Below are positions 1-5,675 of a stretch of DNA of 6,891 nt, in pieces. Within the stretch, counting starts at the first letter, position 1. The number at the start of each line of letters is the position of its first letter. The stretch is from an uncultured Elusimicrobiales bacterium (GTDB lineage: Bacteria; Elusimicrobiota; Elusimicrobia; Elusimicrobiales; Elusimicrobiaceae): NCBI GenBank assembly GCA_944325235.1, contig CALUZE010000070.1:1-6891 (forward strand), written 5' to 3'. Under the pieces are notes generated by a model. The model was not told the DNA's origin. It ran no database searches and saw only the letters and a list, made by a program, of their open reading frames with translations. A program made the position numbers and the translations under genes.

Positions 1-241
1 CGGTACCAACGTTTCCAGAAGCAGCGATGACAGCCTTTTTGCCCGCGTCGCCGGCATTGTAACCTTTGAATGGGTGAAGAGAGGCAAAAAGCAGATTTCC
101 GTGTACCCGAAAGTTGCGGAAACGAAAGAAGCTGCGGCTCCCGCCAAAAAAGCGGCTGCCAAAACCGCCAAACCGGCCGCCAAAAAAACGGCTGCCAAAA
201 AGGCGCCCGCCAAAGCCAAAAAGGCCGAAGCGGACAAATAA
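1..241 (+). CDS. rpmA: 50S ribosomal protein L27, 3' part, with Ala/Lys-rich C-terminal tail
   Basis: The 5' end lies outside the window; the first complete codon starts at base 2 and the stop is TAA at 239-241, leaving 79 residues. The first 36 residues match the C-terminal half of bacterial L27, with the segments SSDDSLFARVAG and FEWVKRGKKQISVYP, which is where typical L27 proteins end or nearly end. L27 is a large-subunit protein near the peptidyl-transferase centre, so it acts in translation. Here it continues for 43 more residues made almost only of Ala, Lys, Pro and Thr (repeats such as PAKKAAAKT and KKTAAKKAPAKAKK), resembling bacterial histone H1-like tails. The tail is in frame, has no cysteine or aromatic residue, and is probably disordered and RNA-binding; that last point is inference. 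A terminator follows 15 bases after the stop. obgE downstream is the classical neighbour. Confidence 0.93.
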   Translation, partial: GTNVSRSSDDSLFARVAGIVTFEWVKRGKKQISVYPKVAETKEAAAPAKKAAAKTAKPAAKKTAAKKAPAKAKKAEADK

Positions 242-256
242 GCTTCACAGTTTAAC

Positions 257-289
257 AAAGCGGCAGGAATTTTTCCTGCCGCTTTTTTT
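257..289 (+). terminator. Intrinsic terminator after rpmA
   Basis: A perfect inverted repeat has arms AAAGCGGCAGGAA (257-269) and TTCCTGCCGCTTT (273-285) around a 3-base loop. A run of seven T (283-289) begins inside the 3' arm. It sits 15 bases after the rpmA stop codon. It should end the rpmA transcript and separate it from obgE, so obgE needs read-through or its own promoter. Confidence 0.93.
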
Positions 290-325
290 ATGATGATTTT
301 TGCAAGCGCACAAAACCGCCGCGTT

Positions 326-334
326 TGCTACAAT
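326..334 (+). promoter_or_regulatory. Probable extended -10 promoter upstream of the small ORF and obgE
   Basis: The sequence TGCTACAAT fits an extended -10 element (TG at 326-327, TACAAT at 329-334). I see no -35 at the usual distance; the nearest TTG-type hexamer, TTGCAA at 300-305, is 23 bases away. The rpmA terminator just upstream makes a new promoter here likely. A start site 6-7 bases past the box would fall at about 340-342, inside or just after the ATG at 338. The promoter may therefore serve obgE through a leader of about 200 bases rather than the small ORF. The same TACAAT box recurs before both secreted-protein genes in this window. Confidence 0.5.
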
Positions 335-337
335 GTT

Positions 338-496
338 ATGAAGAAGGACGAATTACATACCGCGCTGGACGAATGGAGCTACACGTGCACCAAGTCCCCG
401 GCGCGCGCCAAGCTAAAACGTGCCCGAGCCAAAGCCAAGCGGACGCTGTCCAAAAAGCTGCTCGCACGCGAGCTGGCGCAGCAGGACCCTTTTTAA
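338..496 (+). CDS. Small basic hypothetical protein (52 aa)
   Basis: I do not recognise this product. Read from the ATG at 338 it gives 52 residues: an acidic-polar start (MKKDELHTALDEW) followed by a strongly basic, probably helical stretch rich in Ala, Arg and Lys (residues 18-45, including KLKRARAKAKR) and ending in QQDPF. Third codon positions are mostly G or C, as in the neighbouring genes, which favours real coding. No signal peptide or membrane segment is visible. A longer reading from 290 would begin inside the rpmA terminator and is unlikely. There is no Shine-Dalgarno sequence, and the TACAAT box ends only 3 bases before the ATG, so the translation start is doubtful. The gene lies 46 bases before obgE in the same direction. 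Composition suggests nucleic-acid or ribosome binding, which is only inference. It could also be a non-coding leader of obgE. Confidence 0.45.
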   Translation: MKKDELHTALDEWSYTCTKSPARAKLKRARAKAKRTLSKKLLARELAQQDPF

Positions 497-532
497 TTTT
501 ACCGCCGCCGCACGGTTTTACTTGCGGCGCAA

Positions 533-538
533 AGAGGA
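533..538 (+). promoter_or_regulatory. Shine-Dalgarno sequence fixing the obgE start
   Basis: AGAGGA lies 4 bases before the ATG at 543. The frame is open further upstream to an ATG at 420, but that extension lacks a ribosome binding site, overlaps the small ORF and has no Obg homology. The start at 543 puts the conserved Obg N-terminus (FLDRVKIYV) directly after the initiator. Confidence 0.85.
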
Positions 539-542
539 ATTT

Positions 543-1922
543 ATGCAATCCGGAAGTTTTTTAGACCGTGTAAAAATCTACGTTACCGCCGGTAAAGGCG
601 GCGACGGCTGTTTGTCTTTCCGCCGTGAAAAATTTATTGAATTCGGCGGCCCCAACGGCGGCTGCGGCGGAAAAGGCGGCGACGTTATCTTGCGCGCCGA
701 ACACAATTTGACCACCCTGTTGGAACTGGCCTACAACCCGCACATTGAAGCCCAAAACGGCGAAAAAGGCGGCACGTACAACAAAACCGGCCGCGCGGGC
801 GAAGATAAAATCATTCTCGTTCCCTGCGGGACGCTCGTTAAAAAGGACGGCCAGGTGATTGCCGATTTAACCCAGCCCGGCCAGGAATTTGTAGTGGCCA
901 AGGGCGGTATGGGCGGCCGCGGGAACCAGTCGTTTAAAACCCGCAACAATACGGCCCCCCACATTGCCGAAAACGGCCAACCCGGCGAAGAAGTCACCCT
1001 GGTGCTGGAACTGAAAGTGCTGGCGGACCTGGGGCTGGTCGGTTTCCCCAATGCGGGCAAGAGCACGTTTTTAAGCCGCATTTCGGCCGCGCGCCCGCGC
1101 ATTGCGGATTATCCGTTCACCACGCTGAACCCCAACCTGGGCATTACACTGCACAAAAACGTCAGCTTTGCCACGGCCGACATTCCCGGCATTATTGAAG
1201 GTGCCAGCGAAGGAAAAGGGTTGGGCTTTCAATTTTTAAAACACATTGAACGCACCCGCGTGCTTTTGCACTTGGTGGACCCGGACGGCTTTGACGGAAT
1301 GAGTGCCGAACAATCCGTAAAAGTGATTGAAAACGAACTCAAAACGTTTGACAAAAAACTGTTTGAAAAACCGCGCATTATCGTGGTAAACAAAATGGAT
1401 TTGCCGTCCGCCCAGAAAGCGTACGAAACGCTGAAAAAGAAATTTAAAAAACACAAAGTGATGTTGATGTCGGCCGCCACGGGCGAAGGCGTCAACAAAG
1501 TGTTGGACGAAGTCGTCAAAATTCTGTCCGCTACGCCGGTGGATTTGACCCCGGTGGTGGAAAAGACGGCCGCCGTACACAAGGTGGAACCGATTTTTTC
1601 CATCTCCCGCGACGAAGAAGGCATCATCCACATTACGGGCAAAAAAGTGGTGGAATTTATTGCCATGACCAACTTCAACCAGCCCGAAGCCGTCAACCGC
1701 TTGCGCGGTATTTTTAAGAAAATCGGTTTGGAAAAAGCCCTCTTAAAATTCGGCGTGCAGGACGGCGACACCCTGATTGTGGGCGGGCGCGAGTTTGAAT
1801 GGAACGGCGACTTTGACGAAGAAGCCCCCACCTCGCCCGAACACGCCGGCTACAAGCGCCGCGAAACCAAGCAGGAACGCTTGGAAAAACGCCGCGCAAG
1901 ACGCCAAGCCAAGTTCAAATAA
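543..1922 (+). CDS. obgE: GTPase Obg/CgtA, ribosome assembly and stress GTPase
   Basis: This 459-residue protein has all three Obg parts. Residues 6-158 form the glycine-rich Obg fold, with stretches such as GGPNGGCGGKGGDV and KGGMGGRGNQSF. The GTPase domain follows: P-loop GFPNAGKST at 167-175, switch I region DYPFTTLNPNLG at 189-200, G3 DIPGIIEGA at 213-221, G4 NKMD at 283-286 and G5-like SAATGEG at 310-316. Residues of about 345-421 form the Obg C-terminal (OCT) domain. The last 24 residues are strongly basic (KRRETKQERLEKRRARRQ), as in many Obg tails. Obg binds the 50S subunit in the cytoplasm, helps its late assembly and responds to guanine nucleotides. Its place next to rpmA is the classical arrangement, although a terminator intervenes here. 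The start is set by AGAGGA at 533-538. A 6-bp hairpin (506-511 with 524-529) lies just before that site; its role is unknown. Confidence 0.97.
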   Translation: MQSGSFLDRVKIYVTAGKGGDGCLSFRREKFIEFGGPNGGCGGKGGDVILRAEHNLTTLLELAYNPHIEAQNGEKGGTYNKTGRAGEDKIILVPCGTLVKKDGQVIADLTQPGQEFVVAKGGMGGRGNQSFKTRNNTAPHIAENGQPGEEVTLVLELKVLADLGLVGFPNAGKSTFLSRISAARPRIADYPFTTLNPNLGITLHKNVSFATADIPGIIEGASEGKGLGFQFLKHIERTRVLLHLVDPDGFDGMSAEQSVKVIENELKTFDKKLFEKPRIIVVNKMDLPSAQKAYETLKKKFKKHKVMLMSAATGEGVNKVLDEVVKILSATPVDLTPVVEKTAAVHKVEPIFSISRDEEGIIHITGKKVVEFIAMTNFNQPEAVNRLRGIFKKIGLEKALLKFGVQDGDTLIVGGREFEWNGDFDEEAPTSPEHAGYKRRETKQERLEKRRARRQAKFK

Positions 1923-1930
1923 CCCTTACA

Positions 1931-1969
1931 AAAGCCGTCGGGTCACCCCGGCGGCTGTTTATGTTCTTT
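1931..1969. terminator. Bidirectional terminator between obgE and the convergent protease gene
   Basis: A 10-bp stem pairs 1933-1942 (AGCCGTCGGG) with 1947-1956 (CCCGGCGGCT), with one G-T pair and a 4-base loop. On the plus strand it is followed by GTTTATGTTCTTT, a broken T-tract. On the minus strand it is followed by TTTTGT. It lies in the 57-base gap between the convergent obgE and protease genes, so it can plausibly end both transcripts. Confidence 0.75.
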
Positions 1970-1979
1970 CAAAGAGCCG

Positions 1980-2981
1980 TTATTTAACGGTATGGTGTTC
2001 GTTGGCCCAATTGACGGCCTCCACCACCTGCGTATGTTTGTTGCGCGATTTGCGCACAAAAGACGGATACGCGTCTTTCCAATCCAATTTGTAATAATCG
2101 CTGCCCATTACACTTTCCATAAACGACACAATTTCCCGGTTAAACACCGGGAACATAAAATACTCTTCCGTTTTGGCGTTTTTCTTGTTCGTCCAGCGGA
2201 TGGAAGTTAAGTTGGCAGAAATAATGCCTATCAGTTCGCCCGTGTTGGCCATCACGCCCGAACCGCTCATCCCTTTGCGAATGCCGAAGTTTCCGGTGTA
2301 GGCAAACCCCAGCGCCCGGACATAATACACCAGGTACGGGTTGGGTTTCAGTTCGCGTTTTCCGTCAAAAATAGAAATGACGGACAGCTTGCGGTCTATT
2401 TCGTAGTCCCCGTCGTCAAACAATACCAGAGGCGGAAACTCCGGGCTGAGGATGTGGTTGTATTGGCTTTTGGCGGTGCGGTTTTTTTCTAAATACGCGG
2501 CAAAAGCGGCGCGGGAGATACCCAAGTTGTATTTACGCTTGCCGGCCGGACGGCGGTAATAGGTTTGGGGGGCACGGTCCAAATCCAGGCGGATGAGGGC
2601 AAAATCGTCCTTTACCATTTTGCCTTCCGAAAACCCCGGATGCACAAACACCGCCGGCTTTTTGACCGTGTGCGTCACGCGGGCCAGGGCCGAAACGGGC
2701 TGTTCCAACAAATCCATCTGAATCGTGCACCCGTTTTGGCAGGCGGTTTTTACGCAGTGCGCCGCCGTGGCAAACCAACGCCGCCCGATGCGCGTGGCTT
2801 GGCACTTGCCCGCCGGACCGGTTTGCTGGCCGGACGGCGTAATGTAATACTCAAAGGTATGGGTGAAATCTTCCTTGCGGGAATGTTTGTCTTCGTCCGT
2901 CACGGAAATCACGCTCACCTGCCCCCAGCAGGCAGCGGCCGCACACAACAAACCTGCCGCAAAAAACATTTTTTTAAACAT
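1980..2981 (-). CDS. Secreted trypsin/chymotrypsin-fold serine protease
   Basis: This 333-residue protein starts with a signal peptide: MFKK, then a hydrophobic Ala/Leu-rich core, with likely cleavage after about residue 20. A lipobox reading with Cys18 is possible but weak. The catalytic triad of family S1 is visible: His75 in ATAAHC, Asp126 in DDFALI, and Ser239 in GMSGSG, the counterpart of GDSGG. Cys60 and Cys76 have the spacing of the chymotrypsin Cys42-Cys58 disulfide that flanks the active-site His; Cys81 and Cys85 may form a second bridge. The segment of about 140-215 between Asp and Ser is long and unlike classical trypsins, and about 50 residues follow the protease core. The natural substrate is unknown; it should act outside the cytoplasm. 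It lies 11 bases after the ChaN-like gene and may share its transcript. It has no Shine-Dalgarno sequence, but a TACAAT box ends 5 bases before its ATG, so leaderless expression is possible. Confidence 0.88.
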   Translation of the reverse strand: MFKKMFFAAGLLCAAAACWGQVSVISVTDEDKHSRKEDFTHTFEYYITPSGQQTGPAGKCQATRIGRRWFATAAHCVKTACQNGCTIQMDLLEQPVSALARVTHTVKKPAVFVHPGFSEGKMVKDDFALIRLDLDRAPQTYYRRPAGKRKYNLGISRAAFAAYLEKNRTAKSQYNHILSPEFPPLVLFDDGDYEIDRKLSVISIFDGKRELKPNPYLVYYVRALGFAYTGNFGIRKGMSGSGVMANTGELIGIISANLTSIRWTNKKNAKTEEYFMFPVFNREIVSFMESVMGSDYYKLDWKDAYPSFVRKSRNKHTQVVEAVNWANEHHTVK

Positions 2982-2986
2982 AGTTT

Positions 2987-2992
2987 ATTGTA
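2987..2992 (-). promoter_or_regulatory. TACAAT box directly before the protease start codon
   Basis: On the minus strand TACAAT directly follows the TAA stop of the upstream gene (2993-2995) and ends 5 bases before the ATG at 2981. If it is a -10 element, transcription would begin at or next to the A of the ATG, giving a leaderless mRNA. No Shine-Dalgarno sequence exists in the 25 bases before the start. I see no good -35 at 17 bases; a TTGACG hexamer exists but is 32 bases away. The surrounding AT-richness means chance is possible. Confidence 0.4.
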
Positions 2993-4129
2993 TTATTTTT
3001 TCCCCGTTGGGAAAACCAAGCAAGCGTCAAACCCGCTTAAAATGCTGTACGGGCTGTACCGCGGCCACGTCAGCACCGTGGGGCGGGTGCCCTTTGCCGG
3101 AACTTGGGCAAACGGTTCCTGCCGCATTACCGCGCCGAAGGGCAAATCCGTGCCGACGTCCTGCGCCATCAGCTGCAGCACAAACACCTGCGGGGAGGCT
3201 TTCACCAACGAAAACGGCGCCCGGTAATGCACGTGCAAATTGCCCGTGTACACAAAGAACACCGCCTCCGGCTCCTGCCGGCGTACGGAGGCAATAATGC
3301 GCCGCCAATGGTCGTTGCGCTGTTTCATCCCGTACACGGATTCCACCTGCCGAAACGCCGGCGAAATAAGCGCCTGGTGGCTGCGGAAGTAGCGCTCGTC
3401 TTCCAGCCCGATGACATGAATGCCGCGTTTGATAAATTTTTCCAAAAAGCGGAAATCCGGGCTAATCCGCCGGAACCGAAACGCCAGCGACGAAACCGGT
3501 TCCCCCGTTTTTTCCGACAGCGGCAACGTCCGGTCAAACACAAATTCCGTTAAAACGACAATTTTGCGGTTCGGATATTTCTTGCGGTATTGCCAAACCA
3601 GTGTTTCAAACGCGCGGCGCAGCGGGGCAAAACCGTGTTCTTCCCCCACGGCAATGAATGTGGCTTCCGGCGGAATCAGGTCGGCATAATTCACAGGCCC
3701 CATCGGATATTTTACCTGCAGGGTTTGAAGCATTTGCGCTTTGCGGCGCTGCATAACGGCAATATCACGCTCCGTTAAGTGCTGCCATTCTTGGGCTAAA
3801 CGGTCGTTTACGGCTTTAAAACGGCGCTCGGCCTCGGTAGCCGGCACCCAGGACGGGGAAGTGGCTACAGCCATATTTTGGGCCGCCCCGTGCATATTAC
3901 GCGGGACGGGCAAGGCTTTGGCGTTCAGCTGTGCCCAGGCCGCCCGGTGTGTCATTTGCGCCGCAAACGCGCGGGACGCCACCGTTTGTTCCAGGGCCGC
4001 ACTGTGCGGAACGCGGGCAGAAAACGTAGGCCGAAAAACCTTTTTCAGCCACGCAGACCAGCCGACAGGCTCCGCCGACAGAGGCCCCGCCAATCCCCAA
4101 AAAAACAAAAATGTAAGGAAAACGCGCAT
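2993..4129 (-). CDS. Exported protein resembling the ChaN / Tiki / erythromycin-esterase superfamily
   Basis: I chose the ATG at 4129 (378 residues) because it begins a clean signal peptide, MRVFLTFLFFWGLAGPLSA, with likely cleavage after Ala19. The frame stays open up to 4369, but that extension is Pro/Arg-rich and lies upstream of a good promoter. A linker rich in Ala, Gln and Arg (about 25-140) precedes the conserved part. There the motifs follow the order I know from the ChaN/Tiki/TraB/EreA superfamily: VGEEHG at 161-166, an acidic strand end LTEF (Glu195), GLEDE at 241-245, RNDHW at 271-275, and YTGNLHVHY at 294-302. In that superfamily the His and Glu residues bind metal or haem, or act in catalysis. 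The role here cannot be fixed: metalloprotease-like, haem-binding and esterase activities are all open. It should act in the periplasm or outside the cell. A serine protease gene follows 11 bases downstream. The family call is from motifs only. Confidence 0.55.
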   Translation of the reverse strand: MRVFLTFLFFWGLAGPLSAEPVGWSAWLKKVFRPTFSARVPHSAALEQTVASRAFAAQMTHRAAWAQLNAKALPVPRNMHGAAQNMAVATSPSWVPATEAERRFKAVNDRLAQEWQHLTERDIAVMQRRKAQMLQTLQVKYPMGPVNYADLIPPEATFIAVGEEHGFAPLRRAFETLVWQYRKKYPNRKIVVLTEFVFDRTLPLSEKTGEPVSSLAFRFRRISPDFRFLEKFIKRGIHVIGLEDERYFRSHQALISPAFRQVESVYGMKQRNDHWRRIIASVRRQEPEAVFFVYTGNLHVHYRAPFSLVKASPQVFVLQLMAQDVGTDLPFGAVMRQEPFAQVPAKGTRPTVLTWPRYSPYSILSGFDACLVFPTGKK

Positions 4130-4145
4130 AGCGAACTCTCTTTTT

Positions 4146-4174
4146 ATTGTAACAAGAACCCCGTTCGCACGCAA
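4146..4174 (-). promoter_or_regulatory. Promoter of the ChaN-like gene
   Basis: On the minus strand the -35 candidate TTGCGT (4174-4169) and the extended -10 TGTTACAAT (TACAAT at 4151-4146) are separated by exactly 17 bases. The ATG at 4129 is 16 bases beyond the -10 box. The leader would be only about 10 bases long and includes AGAGAG, a weak Shine-Dalgarno sequence 6 bases before the ATG. This supports the internal start at 4129 over the longer open frame. Confidence 0.65.
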
Positions 4175-4183
4175 GGGTTGCGT
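4169..4183. repeat. Perfect inverted repeat over the -35 of the ChaN-like gene
   Basis: ACGCAA (4169-4174) and TTGCGT (4178-4183) are perfect inverted copies around GGG. The left copy coincides with the -35 hexamer of the minus-strand promoter. It could be a repressor operator, or simply a small chance palindrome in GC-rich DNA. Confidence 0.3.
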
Positions 4184-4440
4184 AGCACCGTGCGCCGCTT
4201 TCGGCAACGGCAGCTTTGCGGCCGCACAAACAGGATGCCGCGGTTTAGGCCCACGCGACAAAATGGCCCCGCTTTTGCACCAACCGCCCCGCCGTTTTAA
4301 ACCCGGCCGGGCTGGTGGCGGATGTGCGCGCGGGGCTGGCAGAAACGGGGTGTTGCGCCGCTTTCCCAACCGAGCCGTTTCTTTCCGAACATACTACCCC
4401 TATTGCCCGGGAAACAGCCTGATTTCCCCCCAGCCAGGCA
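4184..4440. other. GC-rich intergenic stretch without a recognised gene
   Basis: Between the ChaN-like promoter region and the rplA terminator there are more than 250 bases that I cannot assign. On the plus strand the frame 4249-4419 is open for 57 codons, ends in TGA at 4420-4422 and reads protein-like (for example NRPAVLNPAGLVADVRAG), but it follows an in-frame TAG at 4246-4248 and has no ATG or ribosome binding site. The opposite strand is also open from 4490 to 4245, giving an Ala/Ser/Arg-rich reading. This could be a decayed gene fragment, an unrecognised structured RNA, or GC-rich spacer. I saw no tRNA, tmRNA or RNase P RNA signature. Confidence 0.4.
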
Positions 4441-4470
4441 ATAAAAAACCCCGCTTTTAGAGCGGGGTTT
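4441..4470 (-). terminator. Intrinsic terminator after rplA
   Basis: A perfect 10-bp stem pairs 4446-4455 with 4461-4470 around a 5-base loop. Read on the minus strand it is AAACCCCGCT, loop, AGCGGGGTTT, followed by more T (TTTTAT). It begins 20 bases after the rplA stop and ends the ribosomal-protein transcript there. On the plus strand the following TTTGTGT is poorer, so the main direction is minus. Confidence 0.93.
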
Positions 4471-4490
4471 GTGTATGCAAAAGAGAACAA

Positions 4491-5165
4491 CTATTTGAGG
4501 GTAACGAATACACCGGGACCCATGGTGGAGCTGAGCGAAATGCTCTGCACATAAATCCCTTTGGAGGTGCTCGGTTTTACGCGAAGGATAGTGTCCATAA
4601 CGGCTTTTGCGTTTTCGGCCAATTTGGCAGCGTCAAAAGAGGCTTTGCCAATGATGGCGTGCACGATACCATACGCATCGGCTTTGAATTCGATGCGGCC
4701 GGCTTTCAAGGCTTTGATGGTGTTGGCCAAGTCAAAGGTGACGGTACCGCTTTTCGGGTTCGGCATTAAACCGCGGGGACCCAAAATTTTGGCGGCTTTG
4801 GCCAAGTCTTTCATCGTGTCCGGCGTGGCTACGAGGACATCAAAGTCAATCTTCCCTTTCAAGACTTCGTCCACAATGTCTTCGCATCCCACTCTGTCGG
4901 CGCCGGCAGCCTGCGCTTCCTGCACGTGTTCGCCTTTGGCAATCACGGCAATGCGTTTGGTTTTGCCCGTACCATGCGGCAAAGCGACAGTGGTGCGGAC
5001 CTGCTGGTCGGCTTTTTTGGTATCAATGCCCAGTTTCACGTGGATTTCAACGGTTTCGTCGAATTTGGCTTTGGCGTTATCTTTTACGATTTTGGCGCCT
5101 TCTTCCAGCGTGTAAACTTTGGACTTATCGTACGCTTTTTGAGCGGCTTGCATTCTTTTTCCCAT
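4491..5165 (-). CDS. rplA: 50S ribosomal protein L1
   Basis: This 224-residue protein has the normal bacterial L1 length. It carries the L1 signature ILGPRGLMPNPKSGTVT at 127-143, the N-terminal MGKR..AAQKAYD helix and the C-terminal strand region GIYVQSISLSSTMGPGV. L1 forms the mobile L1 stalk of the 50S subunit, binds 23S rRNA and helps release deacylated tRNA from the E site. In many bacteria it also represses its own operon by binding mRNA. The start is supported by AAGGAG 8 bases before the ATG. It follows rplK by 55 bases, in which a small GC hairpin lies. It is the last gene of the block: a strong terminator follows rather than the common rplJ-rplL genes. Confidence 0.98.
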   Translation of the reverse strand: MGKRMQAAQKAYDKSKVYTLEEGAKIVKDNAKAKFDETVEIHVKLGIDTKKADQQVRTTVALPHGTGKTKRIAVIAKGEHVQEAQAAGADRVGCEDIVDEVLKGKIDFDVLVATPDTMKDLAKAAKILGPRGLMPNPKSGTVTFDLANTIKALKAGRIEFKADAYGIVHAIIGKASFDAAKLAENAKAVMDTILRVKPSTSKGIYVQSISLSSTMGPGVFVTLK

Positions 5166-5189
5166 CTTAAATACTCCTTAGGTTCTAAC

Positions 5190-5205
5190 GGGCGTTTTTG
5201 CGCCC
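5190..5205 (-). other. Short hairpin in the rplK-rplA gap
   Basis: On the minus strand GGGCG (5205-5201) pairs with CGCCC (5194-5190) around CAAAAA. It lies 14 bases upstream of the rplA Shine-Dalgarno sequence. It lacks a T-tract and is not a terminator. It might modulate rplA translation or mRNA stability, but the stem is only 5 bp. Confidence 0.3.
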
Positions 5206-5220
5206 TCCCTCAGTTTAAAT

Positions 5221-5655
5221 TTATTTTACTACGTCCACACCCATGCTACGGCAGGTGCCTTTTACCATTTCGGCCGCCTGTTTGATGTCTTTCGTGTTCA
5301 AATCGGGCAGTTTCTGCGCGGCGATTTTTTCGCACTGGGCTTGGGTGATCTTGCCGACTTTATCTTTGTGCGGGGCGCCGGAACCTTTGGCCAGGCCCAA
5401 CTCTTTGATAATCAGCACAGCCATAGGCGGCATCTTGGTGATGAAGGTGAAAGAGCGGTCTTCATACACAGTGATGATGACCGGGATCTTGATCCCTTTT
5501 TCCATCTTGGCCGTCTTGGCGTTGAATTGTTTGCAGAATTCCATGATGTTTACACCATGCTGGCCCAAAGCCGGGCCCACGGGCGGGGCCGGGTTGGCAG
5601 CGCCAGCGGGAATCTGCAGCTTGATGTAACCTTTAATTTTTTTCTCTTTTGCCAT
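5221..5655 (-). CDS. rplK: 50S ribosomal protein L11
   Basis: This 144-residue protein is full length for L11. The N-terminal domain (about 9-70) includes PVGPALGQHGVNIMEFC at 25-41, the region contacting translation factors and thiopeptide antibiotics. The linker KMPPMAV (74-80) leads to the rRNA-binding C-terminal domain with GSGAPHKDKVGKIT (91-104) and the C-terminal motif MVKGTCRSMGV (130-140). L11 binds the GTPase-associated centre of 23S rRNA and is needed for the stringent response by RelA-type enzymes. GGAG, 10 bases before the ATG, marks the start. It sits between nusG and rplA on the same strand, the standard order, so co-transcription is expected. Confidence 0.98.
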   Translation of the reverse strand: MAKEKKIKGYIKLQIPAGAANPAPPVGPALGQHGVNIMEFCKQFNAKTAKMEKGIKIPVIITVYEDRSFTFITKMPPMAVLIIKELGLAKGSGAPHKDKVGKITQAQCEKIAAQKLPDLNTKDIKQAAEMVKGTCRSMGVDVVK

Positions 5656-5675
5656 TTTGTCGTTACTCCATATTT

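Noticed and set aside
131..238. CRISPR or tandem DNA repeat suggested by recurring gccaaaaa units in rpmA
   Set aside because: The periodicity comes from Ala-Lys codons in the L27 tail; units vary in length and sequence and there are no spacers.
420..542. N-terminal extension of obgE to the ATG at 420 (41 more residues)
   Set aside because: No ribosome binding site, no resemblance to Obg, and it overlaps the small ORF. The ATG at 543 has AGAGGA and leads directly into the Obg fold.
1229..1831. 200-residue minus-strand open frame inside obgE
   Set aside because: It is antisense to the highly conserved GTPase and OCT domains and has no ribosome binding site or family features.
2565..3227. 220-residue plus-strand open frame across the protease and ChaN-like genes
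   Set aside because: It is antisense to two genes with visible signal peptides and catalytic motifs; its own sequence is low-complexity and Arg-rich.
4130..4369. 80-residue N-terminal extension of the ChaN-like protein
   Set aside because: Composition is Pro/Arg-rich and unlike the protein. A promoter lies inside it, and the Met at 4129 starts a clear signal peptide.
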